Below are positions 25,665-36,171 of a stretch of DNA of 64,000 bases, one piece after another (position 1 is the stretch's first letter; each line of letters opens with the position of its first letter). Location: positions 1,178,001 to 1,242,000 of the forward strand of contig NZ_JAMQVC010000001.1 of the NCBI RefSeq assembly GCF_023721415.1, given 5' to 3'. The notes under the pieces were generated by a model. That model saw only the letters and a list, made by a program, of their open reading frames with translations. It searched no databases and was not told where the DNA came from. Position numbers and translations under genes: made by a program. The DNA comes from Galbibacter mesophilus. Lineage in GTDB: Bacteria; Bacteroidota; Bacteroidia; Flavobacteriales; Flavobacteriaceae.

Positions 25665-26563
25665 AAGAAAAATTCTATAAATACATACAGGAATTACAAG
25701 ATACCATCACTTCTAAATTGGAAGCGGTGGATGGAAAAGCAACCTTTCAAGAAGACCTTTGGGAACGCCCAGAAGGTGGCGGTGGAAGAACTCGGGTTAT
25801 TGAAAACGGAGCCGTTTTCGAAAAAGGCGGGGTAAATATTTCAGCAGTCCATGGGCCTTTGCCTCCTGCGATGCAAAAATATTTTAATGTAGAGGACTGC
25901 GATTTTTTCGCTTGCGGATTGAGTTTGGTGCTTCACCCTAAAAATCCGTTTGTGCCTACCGTGCATGCCAATTGGCGTTATTTTGAGATGTACAACAAGC
26001 AGGGTGAAATTGTTGATAGCTGGTTTGGTGGCGGCCAAGACCTAACGCCGTATTATTTGTTTGAAGAAGATGCCACGCATTTTCATCAGGTATGTAAAAC
26101 ATCTTGTGATAAGCATGATGCTAATTTCTATCCTGAATACAAAAAGAAGTGTGATGAATATTTTTGGAATGCCCACCGAAACGAAGCCCGTGGTATAGGT
26201 GGTCTCTTTTTTGATTACTGTAAGGCTTCCGAAGAAAAATCCATGGAGGATTGGTATAATTTTGTAACGGAAGTTGGTAACAGCTTTCTGGAAGCGTATG
26301 TGCCAATTGTTGAGGAAAGAAAGGAAATTTCATATTCTGAAGCGAACAAAAATTGGCAGGAAATTAGACGCGGGCGTTATGTAGAATTTAACTTGGTTCA
26401 CGATAAGGGTACTTTATTCGGATTAAAAACGAACGGACGCATAGAAAGTATTTTAATGAGTCTTCCTCCGCATGTGCAATGGGTGTACGACCATCATCCC
26501 GAGAAAGGAAGCGAAGAAGAAAGGCTAATTAAGGTTTTGGAAAATCCTAAAAACTGGTTGTAA
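25661..26563 (+). CDS. hemF: Oxygen-dependent coproporphyrinogen III oxidase HemF
   Basis: A 300-residue protein with the classic aerobic CPO blocks: GGGGRTRVIENGAVFEKGGVN, FVPTVHANWRYFE, WFGGGQDLTPYYLFEEDA with the following HFHQ, and RRGRYVEFNLVHDKGTLFGLKT. It converts coproporphyrinogen III to protoporphyrinogen IX using O2, the substrate of HemJ. Its presence, together with HemJ and a protoporphyrin-type HemH, marks the protoporphyrin branch. The oxygen-independent HemN is not in the window. Confidence 0.96.
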   Translation: MKEKFYKYIQELQDTITSKLEAVDGKATFQEDLWERPEGGGGRTRVIENGAVFEKGGVNISAVHGPLPPAMQKYFNVEDCDFFACGLSLVLHPKNPFVPTVHANWRYFEMYNKQGEIVDSWFGGGQDLTPYYLFEEDATHFHQVCKTSCDKHDANFYPEYKKKCDEYFWNAHRNEARGIGGLFFDYCKASEEKSMEDWYNFVTEVGNSFLEAYVPIVEERKEISYSEANKNWQEIRRGRYVEFNLVHDKGTLFGLKTNGRIESILMSLPPHVQWVYDHHPEKGSEEERLIKVLENPKNWL

Positions 26564-26630
26564 AGCTATCGTTGCCAAGTAAAAACATAGAGATGATAAA
26601 AAAACTGGGAAATAACATGCGACCATTTTA

Positions 26631-27617
26631 ATGCGTTTTTATGTAAACAAAATACTTGTCCTCTTAGTCTTTCTTTTTCACGGGTTAGGAATGGCTCAAA
26701 ATGATTCGCTTCAAAAGAGTGAATACATCCAAACATTTCCAAATCAGTTGGCAATGAAGGTTTCTTATGTTATTACTGAAAATAGGTTTAGTTATAATCA
26801 GAAAGAAGATGGGCAGAATCGTGAGTTTAAAGCGTTCCCAAATAAAAAGAACCGTATTTTATTAGGTATTCAATACCGCGCGATTGAAGCAAACATTGGG
26901 ATTTCTCCCAGCGGATTGCCAGGTAATCGAACATCCGATTCTATCGACTCGAAAATTTATAATCTTAATGCCAAAGGGTTTTATAAAGGGTGGATACAAA
27001 CGCTTACCATTTATCATCAACGCGGATTTACCTTGGAGGAGAATGGAGAAATAAGGGAAGCACCTTTCTTGGAAACTAATAAATTCGCGGGCTCAACGGC
27101 TTATTCTTTTAATGAAGATTTTTCGTTCCGTGCAACTATTGGTCAGAAAGAAAAGCAGTTAAAGAGTGTAGGAAGTGTTTTATACAAAGTTTCTTATGAT
27201 TATACCAATTTCGTGTTGGAGTCCAGTGGCTTTGAAAATAATGTAAATGCGCTCAATTTAGGAATTACACCGGGCTATTACTATAATTATGTGTTTAGTG
27301 AGAATCTCTTTTTGGCAGCCGGTGTCGATGTGGGCTTTGGATTAAACTATAACGATTTTGGTGATAATTCTATCGTTTCTTCCGTATTTTTGCTTGGCGG
27401 AAGTGCTACCTTAGGATTCAATTATGATAGGTTTTTTGGAGGTGTTTACACCAATCTGTCTATGCGAAATTATCAAGGAAGTAATCGTATTAAATTAAAT
27501 GATAATATTCGGTTTGTTGAATTTTTTATAGGCTACCGTTTTAAAGCACCTAAAATTCTAGATAAAACTGCCGATAAAGTAAATGAAACGTTACGTCTAC
27601 CAAAATTAAATGATTGA
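26631..27617 (+). CDS. Predicted outer-membrane beta-barrel protein (DUF4421-like)
   Basis: A 328-residue protein with a signal peptide (to about residue 22, FHGLGMAQ) and alternating amphipathic strands rich in Tyr, Phe and Gly: IQYRAIEANIGISPS, GITPGYYYNYVFSENLFLAAGVDVG, GGVYTNLSMRNYQGSN. The last strand, VEFFIGYRF, comes 28 residues before the end and is followed by a charged tail. The pattern is that of an outer-membrane barrel; the DUF4421 match is from memory. It lies between hemF and hemB on the same strand. Confidence 0.7.
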   Translation: MRFYVNKILVLLVFLFHGLGMAQNDSLQKSEYIQTFPNQLAMKVSYVITENRFSYNQKEDGQNREFKAFPNKKNRILLGIQYRAIEANIGISPSGLPGNRTSDSIDSKIYNLNAKGFYKGWIQTLTIYHQRGFTLEENGEIREAPFLETNKFAGSTAYSFNEDFSFRATIGQKEKQLKSVGSVLYKVSYDYTNFVLESSGFENNVNALNLGITPGYYYNYVFSENLFLAAGVDVGFGLNYNDFGDNSIVSSVFLLGGSATLGFNYDRFFGGVYTNLSMRNYQGSNRIKLNDNIRFVEFFIGYRFKAPKILDKTADKVNETLRLPKLND

Positions 27618-27629
27618 TTTTTGGTGTAG

Positions 27630-28643
<1,014 letters not shown>

Positions 28644-28648
28644 GAAAA

Positions 28649-29149
28649 ATGAAGGGAACTTTACTGGTTTGTGCACTTTTGATGCTAACACTATCCCAAG
28701 CTCAGAGTTTTTCGGTAGTAACTTTTACTGAAAAATGGGAAAATTCCAAAAACTATTTATTGGAAATCGCCCAATCCATGCCCGAAGAAAATTACGACTA
28801 CAAACCTACTGAAAGAGAAATGAGTTTTAAGGAGCAACTTATTCATATTCAGCAAAATATGAACTGGTTAGGCAAGACTTATTTTAATGCTGAAATTGAA
28901 GAAAATCCGGAGAAACTTACCAAGCAGAAACTTATAGAAGTCATAGCGCAATCTTTCGATGCTGTTAAAATAGCAGTTCTAAAAACTTCAGAAGAGGAAC
29001 TCCATAAAAAGGTAGATTTTTTTGCTGGGGAGAAAACAAAACTGCAAATACTTAATCTGCTTCAGGACCATGTTACCCACCACCGTGGACAAATTATTGT
29101 CTATTTAAATCTTAACCACATCAAGCCTCCGAAGTATGTCGGGTGGTAG
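28649..29149 (+). CDS. Secreted DinB-family metal-dependent protein
   Basis: A 166-residue protein with a signal peptide (residues 1-18, ending LTLSQAQS) and a DinB four-helix bundle. Its metal ligands are recognisable in LIHIQQNMNWL (about residue 66) and DHVTHHRGQIIVYL near the C-terminus. DinB members are thiol-dependent transferases or hydrolases of mostly unknown substrate; a secreted form is common in Bacteroidetes. It begins 5 bases after hemB and is probably cotranscribed. Confidence 0.82.
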   Translation: MKGTLLVCALLMLTLSQAQSFSVVTFTEKWENSKNYLLEIAQSMPEENYDYKPTEREMSFKEQLIHIQQNMNWLGKTYFNAEIEENPEKLTKQKLIEVIAQSFDAVKIAVLKTSEEELHKKVDFFAGEKTKLQILNLLQDHVTHHRGQIIVYLNLNHIKPPKYVGW

Positions 29150-29281
29150 GCTTGTTGAACATTCTTAATTTTGTGTTTCTTACAAAGGTTTGGTTATTAT
29201 TCTATTTTCATCGTTTTAGTTTGCAGCCTTTAACAATATAACAACGCAATGTATAAATACAGTCACATCCTTTATTCTTCT

Positions 29282-29313
29282 TTTGCTTCTTAACGTATAT
29301 ATCGCTAAATTCG
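29282..29313 (+). promoter_or_regulatory. Candidate promoter for the CorC/CNNM gene
   Basis: TTTG (29282-29285), 20 bases of spacer, then TAAATTCG (29306-29313), one mismatch from TAnnTTTG. Spacing fits the Bacteroidetes -33/-7 pattern. It would give a very short leader before the ATG at 29329. A perfect -7-like TAATTTTG also occurs at 29166-29173. Confidence 0.35.
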
Positions 29314-29328
29314 CTACAAATCATTTCT

Positions 29329-30444
29329 ATGGGATTACTCATTTTATTTGCCCTGATATCAATCTTTTTTTCGTTTCTATGCTCGGTGTTAGAAGCGGTT
29401 TTTTTAAGTGTTACGCCAACTTTTATCAATGTAAAAAAGCAGGAAGGGAAAGCGTATGCCTTCACGCTGGAGCGATTAAAGCATAACGTAGATGAACCCT
29501 TAATTGCTATACTAACCATTAATACCGTTGCCCATACCGTTGGCGCAATTTTAGTGGGTGTTCAGGCAGAAAAATTGCCTTATAAGATTGATATTTTTGG
29601 ATTCAATATCGTTGGAGTGGTTTCCGCCATTATGACGATTTTAATTTTAGTGGTTTCAGAGATTATACCCAAAACCATTGGTGCAACGTATTGGAGAAGT
29701 TTAGGGAATTTTACGGCTAAAGCTCTAACTCTTATGATTTTTCCGCTGAAATGGACTGGAATGATTTGGTTGTTAAAACTTACCACAAAGGTGATTGGCG
29801 GTAAAAGTGCCCACGGTTCTGTTTTCAGCAGAGAAGATTTTACGGCCATGGCAGATATCGCGCAAGAGGAAGGTGTTTTCCAAGAGTCAGAATCCACAAT
29901 GATTAAAAACCTAATGCGTTTCGACCAAATCTTGGCTAAAGATATTATGACACCGCGAACGGTTATGAAAACCGCTTCTGAAGATACTACCATTGAAGCT
30001 TTTTTTCAGAAAAATCCAAAGCTGCGCTTTTCCCGAATACCGGTTTATAAGAGCAATGTAGACAACATTACCGGATTTGTACTCAAGGACCAAGTGTTGG
30101 AGGCAATGATAAACGGACAAGGGGGCGAGAAATTAAGCACCCTAAGACGGGATATTTTAGTTGCCAAGAGAAGCATTCCACTTCCGGAATTGTTCGAAAA
30201 ATTCATCGGAAATCAAGATCATATTGCGCTTGTGGTAGATGAATATGGCTCCATAAGTGGATTGGTAACCATGGAAGATTTGATTGAAACCATTTTAGGG
30301 TTGGAAATTGTTGATGAAAGCGATAATGTGGAAGATTTACAGTTGTTGGCCAGAAGAAATTGGCAAATAAGAGCCGAAAGAATGGGGATTTTTGAGAATC
30401 CACCAGCGCAAAACAACGAAAGCGATGAAACAAGCGGTCATTAA
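29329..30444 (+). CDS. CNNM/CorC-family membrane protein with CBS domains
   Basis: An N-terminal DUF21 transmembrane domain (about residues 1-150, with SEIIPKTIGATYWR) is followed by a CBS pair (about 190-320, with RFDQILAKDIMTPRTVM, FSRIPVYKSNVDNITGFV and VVDEYGSISGLVTMEDLIETILG). The 371-residue length lacks the C-terminal CorC_HlyC domain of longer members. The family is linked to Mg2+/Co2+ or Na+ transport. The next gene starts inside its last codons. Confidence 0.9.
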   Translation: MGLLILFALISIFFSFLCSVLEAVFLSVTPTFINVKKQEGKAYAFTLERLKHNVDEPLIAILTINTVAHTVGAILVGVQAEKLPYKIDIFGFNIVGVVSAIMTILILVVSEIIPKTIGATYWRSLGNFTAKALTLMIFPLKWTGMIWLLKLTTKVIGGKSAHGSVFSREDFTAMADIAQEEGVFQESESTMIKNLMRFDQILAKDIMTPRTVMKTASEDTTIEAFFQKNPKLRFSRIPVYKSNVDNITGFVLKDQVLEAMINGQGGEKLSTLRRDILVAKRSIPLPELFEKFIGNQDHIALVVDEYGSISGLVTMEDLIETILGLEIVDESDNVEDLQLLARRNWQIRAERMGIFENPPAQNNESDETSGH

Positions 30445-30898
30445 AACGCCGTTAGGCTTTACCAAAATTGTTGGAGATGAGAGCGGAATTTCTTCAATTA
30501 CCGTTTTAGAGGAGCGCTTGAAGGAAGATGAAATAATTCCTTCGGAACTAGAAGAGGCCGTGCGTCAGTTAAAAGAATATTTTGCTGGTGACAGAAATAA
30601 CTTCACTTTTACTTTAAATCCAGAGGGAACCGATTTTCAGAAAAAAGTTTGGAAAGAATTATTGGAAATCCCCTTCGGAAAAACGACATCTTATTTGGAG
30701 CTTTCTAAAAAAATAGGCGATGTTAAGGCCATTCGGGCCGTTGCGGCCGCCAATGGCAAAAACCCGCTTTGGATTATAGTCCCCTGTCATCGTGTTATTG
30801 GAAGTGATGGTTCGCTTACAGGTTATGCAGGTGGATTATGGCGCAAAAAATGGCTTTTGGAACATGAAAGTCCCTCACCGCAACAAAAACTATTTTAG
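30425..30898 (+). CDS. Methylated-DNA--protein-cysteine methyltransferase
   Basis: A 157-residue protein with the suicide cysteine in the IVPCHRVIGSDGSLTGYAGG motif and the helix-turn-helix arginine finger region AIRAVAAANGKNP. It removes O6-alkyl groups from guanine in DNA by transfer to its own cysteine. The frame is open from 30392, but the ATG at 30425 (MKQAVIKTPLGF) gives the normal start. It overlaps the CNNM gene by 20 bases. Confidence 0.93.
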   Translation: MKQAVIKTPLGFTKIVGDESGISSITVLEERLKEDEIIPSELEEAVRQLKEYFAGDRNNFTFTLNPEGTDFQKKVWKELLEIPFGKTTSYLELSKKIGDVKAIRAVAAANGKNPLWIIVPCHRVIGSDGSLTGYAGGLWRKKWLLEHESPSPQQKLF

Positions 30899-30947
30899 GG
30901 GAAAATTGCTATATTGAACGGTATAATCATAGTCATACTTGTCCTTT

Positions 30948-32102
30948 ATGAAAATAGTTTTACGCATCATCAAATTCATACTTTTTCTTACAGCGTTGCT
31001 CATTATTGCTCTCTATATTTTTGGGTACGACTACCTTATAAAAGCTGTTAACGTAACGTATCTAAATGGACACTCAACGGCTTTTCTAGAAGATTATAAA
31101 TATTTCGATAATCAGTTAATACAAAAGGGAAACCATCCAGAACCCTGGCCTCAATCCAAAAACTATAACACGAAACTTTCGCCCGAATTGGATGAATTGA
31201 ACAAAACCTATAAAAGTGTAAGTTTTTTAATAATTAAAAATGATAGCCTTTATAGGGAAAAATATTATGAAAACTATACTGAAACCTCTAAAAGCAACTC
31301 TTTTTCAATGGCAAAAACCCTAGTGGTCACCCTAATGCAAAAAGCAATCCAACAAGGATATATTGAAAGTATGGAACAACCAGTTGCAGATTTTTATCCC
31401 CAGTTTAATAGCGCTATGGGAAAGAAATTGACGGTTGGGGACCTCGCCGCAATGTCGAGTGGATTAAATTGGGACGAAGCCTACTACAGTCCGTTTTCCA
31501 TTACTACCCGTGCCTATTTTGATGATGATTTGGCCAAGGTGATTTTAGGTTTGGAGGTGGTTGAAGAACCAGGGAAATCCTTTAAATACCTTAGTGGAAA
31601 TACACAACTGTTGGCCATGATTATTGAAAAAGCTACCAAGCAAAGTTTAGCCAATTATCTCTCCAGAAATTTTTGGCAACCTATGGGAGCAGAAAATATT
31701 GCTCTCTGGCAACTCGATAGTGAAGAAAACGGTTTGGTTAAAGCATATTGTTGCATTGCTGCCACCGCTAGGGATTTCTCTAGGTTCGGAAAATTATATA
31801 AAAATTCAGGAAACTGGAACGGTACTCAAATGCTAGACTCCTCTTTCGTCTCCAAAGCCACACGGCCACATTTTGAGAACGGTGAGGTGTACGGGCTCGG
31901 ACTTTGGCTCTTGAATTTTAAAAATAAGGATTTCTTCATGCTGAGAGGGCATTTAGGGCAATATGTAATTATACAACCAGAAGATAATATTATGATTACG
32001 AGGCTTGGTCATTCAACTGCGAAAAAAGGCAAAGACGCATATACAGAAGATATTTATCAGTATATTGAAGAAACCTATAAAATACTGGGAGATGCTTTAT
32101 AA
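30948..32102 (+). CDS. Serine hydrolase, class C beta-lactamase-like, membrane anchored
   Basis: An N-terminal helix (about residues 3-25) anchors the protein to the membrane. The penicillin-binding fold follows, with SMAK as the S-x-x-K motif (in SNSFSMAKTLVVT), an SGN triad (YLSGNTQLL) in place of Y-x-N, and a C-terminal HLGQ in place of the KTG strand. It is probably an esterase or peptidase rather than a resistance enzyme. The ATG at 30948 is preferred over a TTG at 30939. It overlaps the exonuclease gene. Confidence 0.82.
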   Translation: MKIVLRIIKFILFLTALLIIALYIFGYDYLIKAVNVTYLNGHSTAFLEDYKYFDNQLIQKGNHPEPWPQSKNYNTKLSPELDELNKTYKSVSFLIIKNDSLYREKYYENYTETSKSNSFSMAKTLVVTLMQKAIQQGYIESMEQPVADFYPQFNSAMGKKLTVGDLAAMSSGLNWDEAYYSPFSITTRAYFDDDLAKVILGLEVVEEPGKSFKYLSGNTQLLAMIIEKATKQSLANYLSRNFWQPMGAENIALWQLDSEENGLVKAYCCIAATARDFSRFGKLYKNSGNWNGTQMLDSSFVSKATRPHFENGEVYGLGLWLLNFKNKDFFMLRGHLGQYVIIQPEDNIMITRLGHSTAKKGKDAYTEDIYQYIEETYKILGDAL

Positions 32103-32805
32103 AATTTCTTTGGAAAACATTTTGTTTTTAGATATTGAAACCGTTCCGGAAAAGGGAGATTTCAATTCGTTGAGTGATGAAAGCAAAGATTTATGGGCGC
32201 ATAAAACACAGTATCAACGAAAAGAGGATTTTACGCCTGAAGAATTTTATGACCGAGCTGGTATTTGGGCAGAGTTTGGTAAAATAATTTGTATTTCGGT
32301 GGGCTATTTTACTTTCAAAGGGGATGGGCGTACCTTTCGGGTAACATCCTTTCATGGTGAGGAAAAAACTATTTTAAATGAATTTAAAACGCTTTTGGAG
32401 TCACATTTCAGTGAACCATACAAGCTTTTGTGTGGGCACAATGCCAAAGAGTTTGATTTTCCTTTTATCGCCAGAAGAATGATTATCCACGGAATAAAAC
32501 TGCCGTCTAAACTAAATCTTTTCGGGAAAAAACCTTGGGAAATTCCTCATTTGGATACTATGGAGCTTTGGAAATTTGGCGACTATAAACATTTTACTTC
32601 CTTGAAGCTTTTAACCCACATTCTCAATATCCCATCGCCAAAAGACGATATTGACGGAAGCATGGTGGCCCATGTTTATTATCAGGAAAATGACATTGAT
32701 AAGATTATAAACTATTGTGAAAAAGACGTTATTGCCGTAGCACAGATATTTCTACGTCTTCGAGGTGAGGAAATTCTAGACGACGTTGAGGTGAAGCATG
32801 TTTAA
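32092..32805 (+). CDS. DEDDy-type 3'-5' exonuclease (PolB-exonuclease-like)
   Basis: A 237-residue protein with the three exonuclease motifs: FLDIETVPEKG (Asp, Glu) near the N-terminus, LCGHNAKEFDFPFIARRM in the middle, and YCEKDVIAVAQIF (Y-x3-D) near the C-terminus. It resembles the stand-alone exonucleases related to the proofreading domain of family B polymerases. The ATG at 32092 overlaps the stop of the serine hydrolase gene by 11 bases. The larger open frame upstream is a shadow of that gene. Confidence 0.85.
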   Translation: MLYKISLENILFLDIETVPEKGDFNSLSDESKDLWAHKTQYQRKEDFTPEEFYDRAGIWAEFGKIICISVGYFTFKGDGRTFRVTSFHGEEKTILNEFKTLLESHFSEPYKLLCGHNAKEFDFPFIARRMIIHGIKLPSKLNLFGKKPWEIPHLDTMELWKFGDYKHFTSLKLLTHILNIPSPKDDIDGSMVAHVYYQENDIDKIINYCEKDVIAVAQIFLRLRGEEILDDVEVKHV

Positions 32806-32880
32806 ACAACCTGTCTTTGTAGCCCAAAATGCTATTTACCTTTCCTTCTTTAAACCTTTCCCAGTATAAATCAATTATCC

Positions 32881-32888
32881 TATCTTTG
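32881..32888 (+). promoter_or_regulatory. -7 promoter element for tyrS
   Basis: TATCTTTG is an exact TAnnTTTG match, 23 bases upstream of the tyrS ATG (32912). The leader would be about 16 bases, too short for a T-box or similar regulator. Confidence 0.6.
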
Positions 32889-32911
32889 CGGCTGTTTTAA
32901 AAGAATTCAAA

Positions 32912-34225
32912 ATGACAACAAATTTAGTTGAAGAACTCCGTTGGAGAGGCATGGTGCACGATATGATGCCGGGAACAGAAGAGCAACTTACCAAGGAAAT
33001 GACAACCGCTTATATTGGTTTTGATCCTACTTCCGATTCACTTCATATTGGTAGTTTGGTACCCATTATTCTTTTGGTTCATTTGTACAAAGCTGGTCAT
33101 AAACCGATTGCTTTGGTAGGTGGCGCAACGGGAATGATTGGGGATCCTTCGGGAAAATCCGATGAGCGTAATTTGTTGGATGAAGCAACCCTCGCTAAAA
33201 ATGTAGCTGGAATTAAAGGAGTGCTTTCTAGATACTTGGATTTTAACGTGGATGCTGAAAATGCTCCTGTTTTGGTGAACAACTACGATTGGATGAAAGA
33301 TTTTTCATTTATTGAGTTCGCTCGGGATGTTGGGAAGCGTATCACCGTAAACTATATGATGTCTAAAGATTCCGTAAAAAAACGCCTAAGTGCCGATTCA
33401 GGTGTTGGGATGTCTTTTACTGAATTTACCTACCAACTTATTCAAGGATACGATTTTTACCACTTGCATAAAGAATACGGTTGTATGTTGCAGATGGGTG
33501 GAAGCGACCAGTGGGGAAATATTACTACCGGAACAGAGTTGGTGCGACGAATGAATGTAGATGCCGAAGGAAACGAACCGGCAAAAGCATACGCGCTTAC
33601 TTGTCCGCTTATTACCAAAGCAGACGGCTCTAAATTTGGAAAATCAGAAGGAGGGAATGTTTGGTTGGACGCCGATAAAACATCCCCTTATAAATTTTAC
33701 CAATTCTGGTTGAATACTTCAGATGAGGATGCGGAAAAATATATCAAAATGTTTACTTTTTTAGATAAATCTACTATCGAAGCGCTTGTTGAGGAGCACA
33801 AAGAAGCACCTCATATGCGTTTGTTGCAAAAAAGGTTGGCAGAAGAAGTGACTACTTTTGTGCATTCCAAAGAAGAATATGAAAATGCTGTAAAAGCATC
33901 CAATATTTTATTTGGTGGTGGCGCAGAAGACCTTAAAAGCTTAAATGAAAAGACTTTTTTAGATGTTTTTGAAGGGGTTCCGCAGGCTGAAATCAAAAAA
34001 GAAGAAGTAGAGACTGGATTGGATGTTATCGCTGCTTTGGCTGGGGAAACGGGATTTTTGAAATCAAATGGTGAAGCGAGAAGAGCTTTGAAGGAAAATT
34101 CCATTTCCGTAAATAAAGAAAAAGTAAAAGAGGACTACAAAATCACTTCCGAAGATTTAATTAACGGAAAGTTTGTCTTGTTGCAACGCGGAAAGAAAAA
34201 TTATTTCCTAATACAGGTAGTATAA
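32912..34225 (+). CDS. tyrS: Tyrosyl-tRNA synthetase
   Basis: A 437-residue class I synthetase. The HIGH-type motif is in [15 protein letters not shown] (about residues 37-51), the tyrosine pocket in [12 protein letters not shown] and [14 protein letters not shown], and the KMSKS-type loop reads [12 protein letters not shown] (about 230-241). A C-terminal S4 RNA-binding domain (about 370-437) ends the protein. It has its own promoter and a strong terminator downstream. Confidence 0.96.
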   Translation: MTTNLVEELRWRGMVHDMMPGTEEQLTKEMTTAYIGFDPTSDSLHIGSLVPIILLVHLYKAGHKPIALVGGATGMIGDPSGKSDERNLLDEATLAKNVAGIKGVLSRYLDFNVDAENAPVLVNNYDWMKDFSFIEFARDVGKRITVNYMMSKDSVKKRLSADSGVGMSFTEFTYQLIQGYDFYHLHKEYGCMLQMGGSDQWGNITTGTELVRRMNVDAEGNEPAKAYALTCPLITKADGSKFGKSEGGNVWLDADKTSPYKFYQFWLNTSDEDAEKYIKMFTFLDKSTIEALVEEHKEAPHMRLLQKRLAEEVTTFVHSKEEYENAVKASNILFGGGAEDLKSLNEKTFLDVFEGVPQAEIKKEEVETGLDVIAALAGETGFLKSNGEARRALKENSISVNKEKVKEDYKITSEDLINGKFVLLQRGKKNYFLIQVV

Positions 34226-34254
34226 AATACCAAAATGTTATCCTGAGTCTGCCA

Positions 34255-34273
34255 CCTGTCCGATGGGGACAGG
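34255..34273. repeat. Short GC-rich hairpin in a REP-like sequence after tyrS
   Basis: CCTGTCC (34255-34261) pairs with GGACAGG (34267-34273). It is embedded in ATCCTGAGTCTGCC...GTCGAAGGAATT, which resembles a short dispersed palindromic sequence common in Flavobacteriaceae intergenic DNA (from memory). It lies between tyrS and the terminator. Confidence 0.5.
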
Positions 34274-34289
34274 TCGAAGGAATTATGTT

Positions 34290-34331
34290 AAACACCCCAA
34301 AGGTTTTCAAAATCTTTGGGGTGTTTTTTTA
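34290..34331. terminator. Bidirectional intrinsic terminator
   Basis: AAACACCCCAAAG (34290-34302) pairs perfectly with CTTTGGGGTGTTT (34314-34326), followed by a run of T. The loop can extend the stem (TTTT with AAAA). It lies between the convergent tyrS and MutS-like genes. The stem core CCCCAAAG/CTTTGGGG and much of the loop match the element at 3174-3213. Confidence 0.85.
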
Positions 34332-36098
34332 TACTATTCCCATATTTTTAAGCAGGAAAGAAGCATTCATGTTTTGACAAATCCCTTCCTTGAATTTATA
34401 GTCGAACGAGAGTTCCTTGCCGTTTATAAAAGCTTCAAAAAAGTAATTCTCCACACTTTCCATTTCATTGGCTACTTCGCAAAGGCTTAAATCGTGGGTT
34501 GCAATAATTCCCGTTGCTTTAGATGCCGACAGCTTCTCCACAAATTTTTTAGATCCAATTGCTTTGTCTTTGCTGTTTGTACCTTTTAATATTTCATCCA
34601 ATACCACAAAATAGCGGTCGGTTTTTATTTTATCTACAATGAGCTTTAACCGTTTTAGTTCTGCGTAAAAATAGGAAGCATCATCGGTAAGGGAATCGGC
34701 GGTGCGCATGCTGGTTACTAATTTTATCGGACTGTATTCACTTTCGGCGGCACAAACTGGCAAACCGCAATTTGCCATTACAATGTGCAAGGAGACAGTG
34801 CGTAAAAATGTGCTTTTTCCAGCCATATTTGCTCCGGTAATTACAAAAAATTGCTCTTTTTGAATATTAAAATCGTTGTAAACCAGTTTGTTTTCATCAA
34901 TTAACGGATGCCCAAGTTGCTTTGCCTTTATCGACTTTTGGTCGTTATTAATTGTTGGGAAACTGTAATTGGGATGGTTAAAAGTAAAGTTTCCGAGGGA
35001 GTTGTAGGCATCAAAAAAAGCGATGACATTAAACCAGTTTTCAATCTCATTTCGGTATTTTTCAATCCATTTTTCAATGCGATGGGTGTTGAACAAGTCC
35101 ATCAGAAAAAAAGCATTTCCTGGGACTGAAATCAATAAATTTCCACGTTGCTCCAACGCATCCAGCATTTTAGAAAACTGCCTAATGATTTGCGAAGTGC
35201 TTTTCCCATTACCAAGTATAATTTGCTGCTTTTCTTTCAGCAAGGAACTGGAAAACGTAGCCGATTCTATCTTTGAGATGAGATGATGATACTGCTGAAA
35301 AGTATCTTGTGCTTTGGCTGTGTTTTCCGAAAGTTCACCAATTTTTTTCACCTTACTGCCGGAAATAGTGAGTCCGACTAAAAACCAATAGAATACAAAT
35401 GAACTTGGAATGGCACTCAAATATGCAGCTACAAATATGGCAATGGAAGCAATAGAGAATGCATACGGAAGCCAAGTCCAACGCTTGTTTATAATAGAGG
35501 AATGGTTTTTTAGCCATTTTGAAATGGTTTTGGCAGCAACTTCGGTTTTTACCTGAGCGGCGGTTGCACTAAAATCCTGTCGCCATTCCACTTTTTTAGC
35601 CAATTCTTTTATCGCTTCTTGTTTTTCGGTAATTCCATCAATAGCATTCTCTGTGTAAAGCTCTGCCAGAAGTGTTTTTCCAGCTTCCGTAGCAGTTCGG
35701 TTGCTGTATTGAAAAAAACTTCCCTTTCCGAAGAGATCTATATCATGACTAAAGTCGTGGCTGTAATTGGCAAAGTGCTTTCCGTCATCCAAGAAATGGA
35801 AATCTTTTTGAAGTACTTTAAGCTCGGTTTCGTTGATACGGATACGCTCGAGAATTTTATTCTTTTGATATTTGTAATCGCTGTATTTAGAAACCAATAC
35901 AATGAAAAGGATGATTCCTACAAGAATTGAAGGCATTAGTACAGCCGTGTTTCTCCAAAAGAAATAGAGAATACCCAATAAGGCCAAAAAAATAAGCAGT
36001 CTAAAAACACTAAGAATAGTTAGCGTTTTTTTGACTGCCTTTAAGTTTTGTTTGAAAAATGTAATACTTTTCGTGTATTGTTGTTGCGGATTTTCCAT
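34329..36098 (-). CDS. Membrane-associated MutS-family ATPase
   Basis: A 589-residue protein with two hydrophobic hairpins: residues about 28-72, and about 210-245 with AFSIASIAIFVAAYLSAI. The MutS ATPase domain at the C-terminus has the P-loop ITGANMAGKSTFLRT (Gly427-Lys428-Ser429), DASYFYAELKRLK, Walker B FVVLDEILKGTNS, and GIIATHDLSLCE. It lacks the mismatch-recognition domain of MutS and the Smr domain of MutS2. This membrane MutS-like type is widespread in Bacteroidetes and its role is unknown. Confidence 0.85.
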   Translation of the reverse strand: MENPQQQYTKSITFFKQNLKAVKKTLTILSVFRLLIFLALLGILYFFWRNTAVLMPSILVGIILFIVLVSKYSDYKYQKNKILERIRINETELKVLQKDFHFLDDGKHFANYSHDFSHDIDLFGKGSFFQYSNRTATEAGKTLLAELYTENAIDGITEKQEAIKELAKKVEWRQDFSATAAQVKTEVAAKTISKWLKNHSSIINKRWTWLPYAFSIASIAIFVAAYLSAIPSSFVFYWFLVGLTISGSKVKKIGELSENTAKAQDTFQQYHHLISKIESATFSSSLLKEKQQIILGNGKSTSQIIRQFSKMLDALEQRGNLLISVPGNAFFLMDLFNTHRIEKWIEKYRNEIENWFNVIAFFDAYNSLGNFTFNHPNYSFPTINNDQKSIKAKQLGHPLIDENKLVYNDFNIQKEQFFVITGANMAGKSTFLRTVSLHIVMANCGLPVCAAESEYSPIKLVTSMRTADSLTDDASYFYAELKRLKLIVDKIKTDRYFVVLDEILKGTNSKDKAIGSKKFVEKLSASKATGIIATHDLSLCEVANEMESVENYFFEAFINGKELSFDYKFKEGICQNMNASFLLKNMGIV

Positions 36099-36171
36099 TC
36101 AGCATATTACGTTACCCGTTATTCAGGTAAAACTAAATAAATATCCCAAATATCAATACCTAAAAAAAGGT

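Noticed and set aside
30948-32102. Beta-lactamase resistance gene
   Set aside because: S-x-x-K is present, but the second and third motifs are SGN and HLG rather than YxN and KTG, and it is membrane anchored; a general esterase or peptidase is more likely.
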